Positions 12,701 to 24,265 of a stretch of 64,000 nucleotides of DNA are shown one piece after another (positions within the stretch are counted from its first letter, which is position 1; each line of letters opens with the position of its first letter). A model generated the notes under the pieces. It searched no databases. It worked only from the letters and a program-made list of their open reading frames with translations, and was not told where the DNA came from. Origin of the DNA: Tuctoria greenei (taxonomy: Eukaryota; Streptophyta; Magnoliopsida; Poales; Poaceae); NCBI GenBank assembly GCA_036927565.1, contig JAYESD010000003.1:190289999-190353998 (forward strand). Direction: 5' to 3'. The translations under genes and the position numbers were made by a program.

Positions 12701-13514
12701 ACGAGACTTCAAAATACCACTCACATAAGCATAGAATCAAGCAAGAAAATAGATGGGAGGAAGAGCAACAAGTTAAGCCACCTTTTGCTTTTGGGAGCAC
12801 TGAGAGTCCTTGCGTCATTTGGCCGCAACGTCGAGAATCACAGTGGCGATGAGGTGCAGCGGCGGGAGAGGAAAAACAGAGGCGATCTCGTGGTTGTGTA
12901 TCCACTTCGACCAGATGAGTTAAGATAGGCTTGGGGAGGAGTAGAGAGCACGCCATGATGCAGGCATGCAAGCAGATCGCTGGCATGGTGCATGCCGTGC
13001 AGTGTCTAGCGGGGCAGCGTCGGAAAAACGATGTGCAGAGCACTACCGTAGAAGTCCCACTGACTAGTGGGTCCTACTGCCCCCTTAAGCCTATCTTCTC
13101 TGCTCCTTCAATTCTCCCACCAATATTGATCCAAAAATTCTAGATTTTTGTGGAGAGGCCAATTTAAATATGGAGATTGTGATCCTGAAATTAGATTTCA
13201 AATTTGGATAAATTTCAGATACAATTCAAATTTGAATTTGAATGGAATTCAATGGAGCCACTGAATTAAATAGCAAATGAGCTTCAAAAAATTTTAAACT
13301 TTGCAGAGAGGATATTTGGAATATTTGGAATTTAATGGTGAACTCAGGTTTTTATTTTGGCAAAGTTTGAACAGGATCTAATTTGAATTTTTTGAATCCC
13401 TTCTATTGAAGTTTGAATTGGTTTAAATTTCTAATTGCCATTTGATTTCTTTTCCCCATTCAAATTTTAACTTTTCCTTTCTGGACTTTGCACCTTGAAT
13501 TTAGGGCTTTCACA
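9712..13514 (-). mobile_element. 5' LTR of Tekay-like gypsy element (3803 bp)
   Basis: Plus-strand limits are TGTGAGGACC at 9712 and GGGCTTTCACA at 13514; on the minus strand it starts TGTGAAAGCCC and ends GGTCCTCACA. Several stretches are the inverse of the plus-strand LTR at 49892-54498, for example the GGTGCCGCATCGCACGGC block at 9750-9775 and the fragment around 10580-10740. The segment at about 11850-12230 is GC-rich, as is the start region of the related LTRs. To its right the sequence switches to copia pol, so the element inserted there. The single-frame ORFs inside (10361-10726, 11816-12196, 12648-13043) have no domains and are LTR noise. Confidence 0.88.
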
Positions 13515-14936
13515 ACAGAGCAAGTGACTATAGTGGACCTGGGTGGGAGCCGAAACAAACTGACACAGAATGTGAACAGAGTACGAGATATCAGGATGAG
13601 TGACACCAACATACACTAGGCTCCCTACAATATAGCGATAACGAGTAGGATCATCAAGAGGATCAATATCATTGTCTCAAAGATGGATATTGAGTTCCAT
13701 GGGAGTCTCAACAGTATGGTGATCAGTAAGAGAAGCCCGATCAAGAAGTTCATGAGTGTACTTCTGCTGAGATAGATAAATTCCCTCAGAGGAGAAGGAA
13801 ACCTCAATCCCAAGAAAATAGCTAAGAGGACCAATATCAGACATACGAAAATTGCTCACTGAGACGGGACTTCACAAAGCTATGTACTCAGAATCATCTC
13901 TGGTGATGATCATGTCATCAACATAGAGAAGAAGAAGAGTGCGACCACGAGACAAAGTGTGCACAAAAAGCGGCAGAGAAACCAGCAACAGTGACCACAG
14001 ACGCAAAACGCTGAAACCAAGCACGAGGAGCCTGCTTAAGGCCATAAAGAGAGCGTCAAAGACGACAAACCATACCCTCAGGAACAGAATACCCAGGTGG
14101 TGGCTGCATATAAACCTCCTCACGTAGCTCACCATTAATAAAGGCATTCTTCACATCAAGCTGAGATATGTACCAATCACGAACAGAGACCACAACAAGT
14201 AGAGTGCAAACAATGGTCATGTGAGCGACAGGAGCAAAAGTCTCATGATAGTCACGACCATGTTCCTGTTGGAAGCACTGAGCGACTAATCGAGCTTTGT
14301 AGCGCTCAAGTGAACCATCAAAGCAAGTCTTAACCTTATAGACCCATTTATAGGAGATAGGACTAACACGTGGGGGACAGGACACAAGTTCCCACGTGTA
14401 GGTGCGCTCGAGAGCAGCAATCTCCTCAGCCAACGCATTCTACCATTCCGAATGAGGAACAACATCACGATACGTAGCTGGCTCAGAAAGCATGCAGGAG
14501 TAAAACTAGAAGGAGAGTACCGATCAGGAGGCTGATGAGACCGATGACCACGTCCAAGAGGCAGCTCAGGAGAAGAATCATCATAAGAAGATGATTCCTC
14601 AAGAGAAGAGGGTTCCTCAGGAGAAGATGGGTCATCAGACAAAGAACATTCAACTGGAGTTGATGGCTCACTAGAAAAAGGCAGAACTCGTTGAGTGTAG
14701 ATCTGTGTCACATGAGGCTTCATAGTATAGTCACATACCATAGAAGAAGGCTCCAAAGAAGACACGGTGGGATGCGACATCGAGTGTGAAGGTGGTATAC
14801 TAGCAACGGGGGTATCTGGGAAGAATAGGAACGAAATCGGATCAACCAACGATACAGGAGGAGTATCCAAAGAAGGAAGAGGATAGAAAGGACGCGTCTC
14901 ATCAAAGAAGACATCCCGTGAGATCCTAATCCGTTG
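13515..14936 (-). pseudogene. Copia reverse transcriptase (interrupted, frameshifted)
   Basis: The minus frame 14056-14433 carries the RVT_2 N-terminus: WELVSCPP, YKWVYKVK, RLVAQ, HETFAPVAHM, and the QLDVKNAF motif. The frame then breaks, and RSLYGLKQAPRAW and the catalytic YVDDMI box appear in neighbouring frames (about 13900-14050). After that the track is too frameshifted to stay open, ending in GSLVYVGVTHPDIS-like residues cut at 13514 by the gypsy LTR. Residues 14440-14870 are the Ser/Pro-rich linker between integrase and RT. The family copies RNA into DNA. This copy is inactive: it has frameshifts and is split by two insertions. Confidence 0.87.
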
Positions 14937-14941
14937 ACCAA
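14937..14941. repeat. Target site duplication accaa (left)
   Basis: Five bases accaa immediately before the LTR start TGTTGACGG; repeated at 22862-22866 immediately after the second LTR. Confidence 0.95.
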
Positions 14942-15427
14942 TGTTGACGGCTGTTATATACCAATTTTAGCCATCAATATGACTCAATTATGTGAAGGAT
15001 TGATCATTTGATGCACACATCACCTTTCTACTTGACCAATTTCCACTTGTACTTGGAGAAATTTGTGTATGCAGATATTTATACAGGAATTGAGGAAATG
15101 TATGGGGAGCAATCCTATAAAATATAATCCCAGCCAATCAGGCGACGACACGTGGCACTACATGGATCAAATGGCCCACAAATAGAAGTATCCAAGGCCA
15201 TCCAACAGTGTAGCACCAATATCAGTCCATGGGACCCACCTGGCAGCCACTTGGAGGAAGTACGGGCCGTTTGGAGCCCTGACCAAGTTGGCCGAACCAG
15301 GGGGTCGGTCGACCTGGTCCTGGCGCCAAACGCAGACAACTTCCACGTGTTGGCTCCTCCCGGCTCACTGGAGTCAATGACGACTAATTCGCGTGCTTTT
15401 GGTGGTGGGAACCGACCTCAACACTAG

Positions 15428-15435
15428 TATAAATA
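15428..15435 (+). promoter_or_regulatory. TATA box of the 5' LTR
   Basis: TATAAATA in a CACTAG...GAACCCC context; the same box is present in the second LTR at 21739-21746. Transcription is expected about 30 bases downstream. Confidence 0.75.
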
Positions 15436-15650
15436 GAACCCCATACCCCTCACTTCAACACACACCACTTGGGCATCATTCTATTGTATACACTATCTTC
15501 CATAGTCCTTAGAGGAGTTATGATGTAGAGAGGAGAGCCTATAGTCCCAAGTCCAAATTGGGAAAAGAGTAGAAGGAGTCTCTCTTCCCAATTCCACATT
15601 GGGAAAGGTATATCTCCTGTATTCCCCCTTGTATTTGTGACTTTGTTCTC

Positions 15651-15656
15651 AATAAA
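15651..15656 (+). terminator. Polyadenylation signal in the 5' LTR
   Basis: AATAAA about 220 bp after the TATA box; the second LTR has it at 21962-21967. Confidence 0.6.
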
Positions 15657-16499
15657 GATATTATCTTTAGTCTTCATTTATATGTATACTTGGACAAAGC
15701 GTTTCTTGTTTGATTGTGGAGTCCATGTAAGTGGAAGGTATAGTCTTTATGATTGTACTCTCATGGTCATAAACACTATAGACCCCCACTATATTCTATG
15801 TAGTTATGATATGATTATGTTAATATGAATAACTATGCTATGCAATCAACATTGGTTCAACGATGATTTAGTTCATTGCCTTAGGATGGCTTGTGCTGCA
15901 GCTCTTAAGGTATTTGCTTAGTATGCTAGCATGGTGCTAGGGTATTCAAGTAGCGTTGGATGTCTCGTAGACCCATGGATTGAATTGGTAGGCACTAGGT
16001 GGTGACAGCCCTATCTGTCATTTGCAATCCTCCACGTTTGGCTATTCCACAGGCTCTTGGCGGGAGTCGCCCTAGTATTGCTAGGGGCAAGCCCGTGCCC
16101 GATGTGTTGAATAGCATTGCATAGGAATTCATCATTGACATGACCATTAGTATCTACCTTAGGCTATGTATATGTATTAGGAGCATTGTAGGAGCAACTC
16201 TCTAACTCTTAATCTAATCTCCCTCTAGGACCCATTTACCCTTTAGAATAGATTGCCCAAGTGTGTGTCGCACTACCCCTATTATCAACTTACCCCATGT
16301 CCGGATAATTGATTAGTATCCCTTAGCTTGACCATAAGAGTAGTATATACTTTACTCCATTGCCTCCCTTTGTGATAAATACGATACCCTTGGGAATACT
16401 CATCGGTGAAATGCTACAACGGTATCTTCCGTGCGCTTGCTGATATCATCTCTTTACCGGAGATGATCTGTGGTGTTAAGAAATACCAACAAGCATTTC

Positions 16500-16517
16500 T
16501 GGCGCCGTTGTCGGGGA
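16500..16517 (+). other. Extra primer-site-like sequence inside the LTR end
   Basis: TGGCGCCGTTGTCGGGGA lies 58 bp before the functional-looking primer site and inside the LTR. The second LTR carries the equivalent at about 22811. The preceding AATACCAACA would make a normal LTR end, so the LTR appears to have been extended outwards past an older primer site. Confidence 0.75.
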
Positions 16518-16557
16518 TGATTTGTTAGTATATCTTAGAGCTGTCAACAAGCATTTC

Positions 16558-16575
16558 TGGCGCCGTTGCCGGGGA
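16558..16575 (+). other. Primer-binding site (tRNA-Asp)
   Basis: TGGCGCCGTTGCCGGGGA begins 8 bases after the LTR end. It is the complement expected of the 3' end of plant tRNA-Asp. Confidence 0.88.
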
Positions 16576-19500
16576 AGGCAAAGGAAGTGAAGGATAGCTA
16601 TCATTTGTGATTAAGCTATAGGTACTAATAGTTATTAGACATGATTACCCTTGTTTGTTTTCTCCTGTGTGTGAAAACAGTGTAGTGTTGGCCAACCCAT
16701 TGTATGGGATGGCCAACGAGGACGAAATTGCTAAACTGCAAGATGATTCAAGGCGTACCTCAACAAATGTCCGCTAGGCAACACCATTACCTTTTGCGGG
16801 AGAATTTCAGCTTTCGGTAGGAGCCAAAGTCATCCATACCCAAGCTTGGGGAAGGCCCCAAGAAGTTCTTCTTGTTTTGCCTCCACCATGGGGTGGATAG
16901 TTGACTCTTCATCCAACACTCGTGTCATGGGTTGGCTCCACCAATCCATGACCACATTCATGCTGGAGCTAAAGGAGTCCTATTCTCATTCATCATGGAT
17001 GAGAAGAAGGTCTCCACTCAAGGGGTGGATTGAAGAATGCTCGAGTTTCCATAGTTTGTCATGCACACCACTTCACAAGGTGGATATGCTAGTTATGGAA
17101 CTACACCTCCCATTGAAGTGTCATGAATATCCAAGTCGTTGGAGATTTGTTTGGATAATCCAAGCCGTGGATATTCACATGATTTGTGAAAATCCATGTC
17201 ATCATGGGACGCGTGGGAATTATTTCCCTAAGACCCATGAGGACCTTTTTCAAACAATAACTCCAATGGCTACCATTCACAAGGAGGTCAAGGGTGGAAT
17301 TAACATCACCCTTGTATTCAAGGAGGCTATGGCTTTCCAAGGGATTTGAGTTCAACTAGCCTACCTTGAAGTATCTCGGCCAAGTAGAAATCAAGACAAC
17401 ATTCACATGAAGATCTTGTCCAAGGACAAGAACTTAAGGAGCATCCAAAGTCCAAGATATCCCACATCACTTGTTGGGATTCCCACACTTCGACCAAACC
17501 CATTCAACCCAAGGGCAAGTGATATTGTGGATGAAGCTTGTTTGATCGTGGAGTCCACATGTCTTCATGCCCAAGGAAGCCTTTGATCTATGATCAAGGT
17601 ATGGGTTGATTCAATGGAATATCAATATGGTCAGAGTGTCACCCCTAAGAAGGACAAAGCCTCACCATGCTCATGAAGGAATACATTCAAGAGGGGGAAC
17701 ACATCGCTACAACAACATGTCTATATCAATACAATGGGGAGAGGCTAGGGCCACCATGTGGCCCACATGTCCAAATGACAGCCAAATGAGTTTGGCATGT
17801 CAAAACAGAAGAAATCGTCCACATCTTCAACTCCAGGATTGCAAAGCAAATCATCGTGCTGAACAGAATGGAGGTAAGTCCTACTCATCGGACTTCAAAA
17901 ATTCGGTGAGTCCTTGCCAATAGGTCAATTGGTAGTTATCTCATATTTGTTTTCGAAATTGCATCAACCCTTGCATTTGCATGTTTGAAATTCCAAACTT
18001 GCATGTTGGAAAATAAAATTTCCAACCATCATAAAACTAAAAATTTGAATTAGGGGAGAAATTTAATTGGATATGAACTACGTGCATGACCACTTGAATT
18101 TATCTTCCTAGTTCAAACCAAAAAGATTTGCTTTGACCCTCATTGCATTTACAAGTTATTTCAAGCTGGGCAAGACAATTTGAAAATTGTGTTCAATTTA
18201 CATTTGGCTAACGTAACCCGTTTTCGAGTTGTTTTGTGTGTTCTTGATTAAAGTGCAGCTAGGTCAAAATTGTGAAGAGGTGGTATGGCAAGAAAGTGGA
18301 AGGTTTCATCAAGCTCAAGTCACCATTCGGAGGATTTGAGAACACTTCTCTCCTTCAAACTCATTTTGAGATTGAGGAAGAGAAATGTTCAAGATGATGA
18401 CCCAATGGAGGATCTAGAACCAAATCCATTGCCAAATCCAATCTCAACTTGGCATTTGACATCAACCATCAAGCCTACGCCGAAAATCAATGTTGTGAGT
18501 TTCTCACACAAAGACCTTCGTCACCAACTGCTCTTCAAATGAGGTATGAGTTTAGATTTTTTTCATTGTTTGGTTTGCCATAGAATTGAATGTATTTGCT
18601 TGCATTTGTGAGGAAGGTTGACACTTCCTCATCATTTAATTCTCATGCATCCGCACAAGAGTGAGTGTGGGTATTGACATTTGGATCTCCAAAAGGAAAT
18701 CCCACCTTACATGGAGAAATCTAAAACAAGTACCTAGAATCCTTTAAGCATTGTTTTGTAGACTTAGTCATTTTTGTCTAGGTTTAGAAAATAAAACTTT
18801 TGGGCATGACTTAATTGGTGAATTGGCATATAGAAACTTGGGCATAGTGGCAGCCATAATTTTTAATTGAGCTTGATGCATAGATGGTGTCACTAGTTTT
18901 CAAACTCCTAGGAATAAGTGATATCCTTGCTCTAAAACTGAATTGCATTTTTTGGAGGAGTCACTAAATTTTAAATTCCTAGTGAAGTTCAGGAGGATAA
19001 AATTGAGAATCTTGATTGTCATGATCTAAATGATAAAATTTGCTCTTGAAAGCTAAGATGGTTAGAAACTTTAAAAGATGTAGGGATCCATATAGTATAT
19101 TTCTATCACATGCATTGCTATGAGTAGGAGCTTTAGAAAATATGCAACATGAATTATCCATAAAGCTCCACTCTTATCAATGAATAATACATTGATCATG
19201 GATACACTTGACATTGGAACCAATGCATCTTTGATTTTGTTCTTCCCCGTATGTACAAATAAAAGTTCGGTTACCTAACCCGAACATTCATTTGTATAAG
19301 TATCGGGAGCTAACCATCCATCTCTATTCAAGAGAGGAAGTTTGCAGGAGTAATATTACTATGCAGGCATTCAAGAAGCTGATTGTTGGGATCTGTAGAG
19401 GATCCCGTTTCAACATCTCTTGGCTAAGGAGTAAATGAGGATGATTGCTACCTATTGGAAATTATGTCTGAAGGTCAATCATAACTACACGAGGCTAGAG

Positions 19501-21247
19501 ATTTGAAATGGGAACCCTCCATGAGCAACCAATGGGCTGCCACGAATGGGTGAGAGCATTATGCTCTCAACTATTCTAAGCACTCATTCAAGCTCAAGGG
19601 ATTTGCCACCATCATTGGGTGCAAGTTGTTCCTATGTGGCTAGAAGCCAAGGAATGACAAATCACACCCAACACATGGAGACCCTGATGTGCGGACGATC
19701 AACATCGAAAACACTCTATTCAACCACACTCATGGTGTCCATGGGAGGCAACACAACAATCAACACTCAACCCTCCATTGTCAAAGCCACGCTGCAACAA
19801 GGATAGGCAAACTCATGGCCTACCTCCGTCTTTAGGGTTTCAACCCCTATCACGGACCTTGATCAAGAATAAGCTTGGGGGAGGACCCCCACTTGAGGTA
19901 ACTTGTATCACACCCACTGCATTTTATTTCAAATCATCCATTGCATATTTACTTTCCATTCATCCACCATCCAACATGAACTTAGATTTGCTTTGCTTAT
20001 CAAATAGAGATGTGCGGTAAGAATGACATAGAATTCACATTGATGAAATGATGAATAGTTGCTCTGTTTTATTTTTCCTAAGTCCCTAGTTTACAACTTG
20101 TTACTCTCCGAATATTGCTTAAATTGGCTAAAATTAACTTTGCCTTGATTTAGAAATTGTCGGTAGCAAAAGCTTAATCTACTTCTAGGTTGTTGGGAGA
20201 TTTGAATTAGTAATAGGGTTGCTATTCCTATTTTGAAAGTGAAACTTAGATTTCTGGAGAAATTCTATCAAGATTTAAGTTTCCCTCATTTGATTGGAAA
20301 TACCTACCAAAGCCATATGATATTCATACATAGACAAGACCTTATGCATATGCTATTTGCTTTCACATTGAGCTTAGTCAAACTAGTATAGACCTATGTG
20401 AGAAATCATTCAATTCTTTTTGAATTCAAGACTTCACATGCACATGCTATACTTATACACTAGAAGAAAGCAAAATTCCATCATATCCACCATTCCACAA
20501 TAAAAAGAGAAACTCCATGCTATTCATAGTTAGCACTCTCTTCATGTTATTGCATAAAAAAAAGTAGAAGACATGGCTACAAGAACAAGAAAAAGAAAAT
20601 GCATGCTTATATCATAAGTATGAAAAAAAGAAGAAAAATTATGCTTACTCCATAAGCATAAAAAAGGGTAGCCATGTTTCATCCTTGCAATAAAGAGAGT
20701 CCACATCAAAAGGAGTCATCTCAATGTTTCCACATCCACCTCCATTCCATCACACATGCACAAGTCTTGATTCAAAAGTTTGAATTGATTTCTCCTAAGG
20801 CTTGCTCTTCTGACTTAGCAATATTATGTGTTGCAAATATGCCTACTTACTTTCCCTACCAAGCTCCACATACAAGCCATATTCAAAGAGTAGGAATAGT
20901 ATAGGCATAATGCCTTGGTGAGGACATATTTCCACTATACACAAAGGAGTGATTGAGAGAATCAATTGAGGTACTTATAATCTAATTCGAATCTCTGCGG
21001 AATTTAAGTGGAACTTGATATCTAGGCCTATGCTTGCTCCATTTGCTGTTCTATCTTTCAATTACCCATGAATAGGAGAAGGCATAACTCCCATAATGAC
21101 TTAAGAAGGGTGAAGTACCATAGCCACTTTTTGCAATACTAGGTAGAGTATTTTGTTGTGCACTTGGTAGTTTCAAAAGGTAGAACATTGTAGCAACTCC
21201 TGATCATTGACCTAAAGTCTTGAATTTGCTCGGGACGAGCAAAGGAT
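16576..21247 (+). mobile_element. Non-coding interior of the tRNA-Asp element
   Basis: There are about 4.7 kb with no retroviral domain. The longest open frame (16846-17349, 167 codons) is Ser/His/Met-rich with no motif I know. Several stretches echo the polypurine tract (AAGCTTGGGG at about 16841, and AAGCTTGGGGGAGG at about 19871), and each is followed by a C/G-rich complement (GACCCCCACTTG at 19884). An A-rich hairpin lies at 20571-20677. The sequence may be filler derived from an Athila-like gag region and 3' spacer, but that is inference. Confidence 0.7.
20571..20677 (+). repeat. Long A-rich hairpin with two nested palindromes
   Basis: Perfect 10-bp arms ACATGGCTAC (20571-20580) and GTAGCCATGT (20668-20677) enclose an A/G-rich loop. 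Inside the loop are two smaller palindromes built on TGCTTA/TAAGCA. As RNA this could fold as a stem-loop near the 3' end of the element's transcript. Confidence 0.7.
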
Positions 21248-21262
21248 AAGCTTGGGGGAGTT
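21248..21262 (+). other. Polypurine tract of the tRNA-Asp element
   Basis: AAGCTTGGGGGAGTT directly precedes the second LTR, giving plus orientation. Confidence 0.85.
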
Positions 21263-22861
21263 TGTTGACGGCTGTTATATACCAATTTCAGCCGTCAATA
21301 TAACTCAATTATGTGAAGGATTGATCATTTCTTGCACACATCACCTTTCTACTTGACCTATTTCCACTTGTACTTGGATAAATATGTGTATGTAGATATT
21401 TATACAGGAATTGAGGAAAATTATGTGGAGCAATCCTATAAAATATCATCCCAGCCAATCTCGTGGCACCACATGGATCAAATGGCCCACAAACAGAAGT
21501 ATCTGAGGCCATCCAACGCTATAGCACCAATATCAGTCAGTGGGACCCAACTAGCAGCCACCTGGAGGAAGTACGGGCCGTTTGGAGCCCTGACCAGGTC
21601 GGCCAAACCAGGGGGTCGGCCGACCAGGTCCTGGCGCCAAACGAGGTCAACTTCCACGTGTTGGCTCCTCCCGAATCCCTAGAGTCAATGATGACTAATT
21701 CGCGCGCTTTTGGTAGCGGGAACCGACCTCAACACTAGTATAAATAGGACCCCATACCCCTCACTTAAACACACACCACTTGGGCATCATTCTATTGTAT
21801 ACACTATCTTCCATAGTCCTTAGAGGAGTTAGGATTTAGAGAGGAGAGCCTCTAGTCCCAAGTCCAAATTGGGAAAGGAGTAGAAGGAGTCTCTATTCCC
21901 AATTCCACATTGAGAAAGGTATATCTCATGTATTCCCCCTTGTATTTGTGACTTTGTGCTCAATAAAGATATTATCTTTAGTCTTCATTTATATGTATAC
22001 TTGGACAAAGCGTTTCTTGTTTGATTGTGGAGTCCATTTAAGTGGAAGGTATAGTCTTTATGATTGTACTCTCATGGTCATAAACACTATAGACCCACAC
22101 TATAGTCTATGTAGTTATGATATGATTATGTTAATATGATTAACTATGCTATGCAATCAACATTGGTTCAACGATGATTTAGTTCATTGCCTTAGGATGG
22201 CTTGTGCTGCAGCTCTTAAGGTATTTGCTTAGTATGCTAGCATGGTGCTAGGGTATTCAAGTAGCGTTGGATGTCTCGTAGACCCACGGATTGAATTGGT
22301 AGGCAATAGGTGGTGGCAACCCTATCTGTCCTTTGTAATCCTCCACGTTGGGCTATGCCACAGGCTCTTGGCGGGAGCCGCCCTAGTATTGCTAGGGGTA
22401 AGCCCGTGCCTGATGTGTTGAATAGAATTGCATAGGAATTCATCATTGACATGGCCATTAGTATCTACCTTAGGCTATGTATATGTATTAGGAGCATTGT
22501 AGGAGCAACTCTCTAACTCTTAATCCAATCTCCCTCTAGGACCCATTTACCCTTTAGAATAGATTGCCCAGGTGTGTGTCGCACTACCCCTATTATCAAC
22601 TTACCCCCTGTCCAGATAATTGATTAGTATCCCATAGCTTGACCATAAGAGTAGTATATACTTTACTCCATTGCCTTCCTTTGGGATAAATATGATACCC
22701 ATGGGAATACTCATGGGTGAAACGCTACAACAGTAACTTCCGTGCGCTTGCGGATCTCATCTCTTTATCGGAGATGATCTGTGGTGTTAAGAAATACCAA
22801 CAAACATTTCTAGCGCCGTTGCGGGGGATGATTTGTTAGTATATCTTAGAAGACGTCAACA
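21263..22861 (+). mobile_element. 3' LTR (1599 bp) of the tRNA-Asp element
   Basis: Direct copy of 14942-16549, beginning TGTTGACGGC and ending GACGTCAACA, with the TATA box at 21739 and AATAAA at 21962. It is followed by the duplication accaa, and copia integrase-RT linker sequence resumes on the minus strand. Confidence 0.93.
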
Positions 22862-22866
22862 ACCAA
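22862..22866. repeat. Target site duplication accaa (right)
   Basis: Matches 14937-14941 exactly; beyond it the interrupted copia polyprotein sequence continues. Confidence 0.95.
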
Positions 22867-23530
22867 TAGGATACCAACAACGATACCCCTTATGCTCAAC
22901 AATATATCCAAGAAAAACACACTCGACTAACTGAGAAGTGAGCTTAGTGCGCTCACGAGGTGCGAGCGACACATAGCACACGCAACCAAAAAGACAAAGG
23001 CCGGTATAGTCAGACATCTTGCAAGTAAGACGCCGAAAGGGAACCTCATCCTAAAGAACAGATGAAGGATGAATGTTAATTAGTTAAGTGGCAGTAGAAA
23101 CAGCGTCAACCCAAAAGTGTGGAGGAACAGAGGAAGAAAGCAGAAGAGTACGAGCAATCTCAAGAAGATGTCGATGCTTGCGTTCGGCCACACCATTCTG
23201 TGCATGAGCACCAGAACAAGAAAACTGAGCAAGAGTGCCTTGCTCAGAAAAAACCTGACGAAGAGCATCAGAAAGGTACTCACCAGCAGAATCAGCACGG
23301 AAAACATGAATAGGCGTGTCAAAATGAGTGCGGTTCATAGTTGAAAAAGTTTTATAGATAGACAAAGCCTCACTACGATGATTCATAAAGTAAATCCATG
23401 TGTGGCGAGAAAAGTCATCTATAAAAATGGTATAATATCTGCGTCCTCCTTTGGAAACAAAAGGAGCTAGACCCCATATATCAGAATGAACAAGATCAAA
23501 TGGACGCTCAGACACTGACTCACTAGAAGG
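22867..23530 (-). pseudogene. Copia integrase core
   Basis: The minus frame 23084-23515 opens with SERPFDLVHSDIWGLAPF (first catalytic Asp) and continues with GGRRYYTIFIDDFSRHTWIYF. It then has FRADSAGEYLSDALR, which holds the second Asp, and NGVAERKHRHLLE, which holds the catalytic Glu, so the D,D,E triad is still visible. The frame breaks at PHFWVDAV. Downstream to 22867 are stop-ridden remnants of the integrase C-terminal region, then the insertion of the tRNA-Asp element. The protein would join copia cDNA to the genome; as part of a broken polyprotein it is inactive here. Confidence 0.87.
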
Positions 23531-23749
23531 ATAGGGAAGCTAAATCTGCTTCCCTATTTGACAACCCTAACACTGAACTAAACACTTAGAACCTGAAACC
23601 GATCCTAAAAGTCCACTACGGACTAGGACTGACGGACGAGAGCCACACAAATGATCTAGACGATGATGCCACTGAGCAAACGACGAGGTAGATGAAACAG
23701 TTAATGCGAGCCATCAAGACTAGCAGGCGCAGCGGAAGGAAGACGAAGC

Positions 23750-24238
23750 CAGTCAAGCTCCCAAAGGCGTTGTAAGTCGACGATGGGGGCCAGTGCCAAC
23801 TATGTGAACCGTGCTAGGATCCTGAACATAACAAAGATCAGAATCACGAATTACTCGACAACCATGATCGGTTAGCTGACCAGCAGATATAAGCTGCATA
23901 GTCAGACCAGGAACATAAGAGACATCTTGAACATGAAAAGAGTCAAATAAAAGAGTGACCTGTCCAACAACAGAAAGAGGGGAACCATCAGCAGTATGAA
24001 CATTAAGAGAATGAGAGGATGAACTTAAAGGGGATAGACTGTTATGATAGGGAGTCATATGGAACGAGGCACCGAAATCAAGAATCCATGGACGAGTACT
24101 TGGAGCAGAAGTGGTAGGTGGTCCCTCAGTGGAAGATTTAAAAATAGTAGTACAACCTAAAGGTGCAAAAGGTTGAGTCACAGAACCAGCAACTCCTGAT
24201 GGTGTACAGGCAACGAGGCGACGAAGAAGCATGATCAT
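23750..24238 (-). pseudogene. Copia aspartic protease and GAG-pre-integrase region
   Basis: The minus frame (161 codons) has PWILDFGASFHMT, the protease active site in which the usual DSGAS is DFGAS. The catalytic Asp is kept but the following Ser has become Phe. Then come the family's VHTADGSPLSVVG, VSYVPGLTMQLISAGQL and the GAG-pre-integrase start. Between this frame and integrase (23530-23750) the zinc-binding HHCC part is present only as stop-broken remnants. Order and strand match the copia gag upstream and integrase downstream. Confidence 0.85.
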
Positions 24239-24265
24239 CTATGCATCTATAGTAGCATAACCCTC

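Larger units (their letters stand above)
14942..16549 (+). mobile_element. 5' LTR (1608 bp) of the tRNA-Asp element
   Basis: It starts TGTTGACGGC and ends CTGTCAACA, an 8-bp terminal inverted repeat with TGTTGACG in the other copy. A TATAAATA box and an AATAAA signal place U3 before ~15458, R at roughly 15459-15670, and U5 after that. Its last ~55 bp contain an extra primer-site-like sequence (16500-16517). Confidence 0.92.
14942..22861 (+). mobile_element. Complete non-autonomous LTR retrotransposon (tRNA-Asp primed)
   Basis: The whole 7920-bp element has two ~1.6-kb LTRs, a tRNA-Asp-type primer site and a polypurine tract ending in a GGGGGAG run, and is flanked by the perfect duplication accaa. 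It lies inside copia pol on the opposite strand. The 4.7-kb interior encodes no gag, protease, RT or integrase. tRNA-Asp priming and AAGCTTGGGGGAG-type tracts are typical of Athila/Tat gypsy lineages, so I infer a non-autonomous derivative of that group. By eye the two LTRs differ by several percent, with small indels (for example near 15137/21458), so the insertion is not very recent. Confidence 0.93.

Noticed and set aside
12617..13043. Overlapping ORFs of 103-131 codons at 12617-13043
   Set aside because: They lie within the 3.8-kb gypsy LTR, on both strands, with no motif.
16846..17349. 167-codon ORF in the tRNA-Asp element as a possible gag
   Set aside because: No capsid motif, no zinc knuckle, low complexity; the opposite strand and neighbouring frames are equally open in parts.
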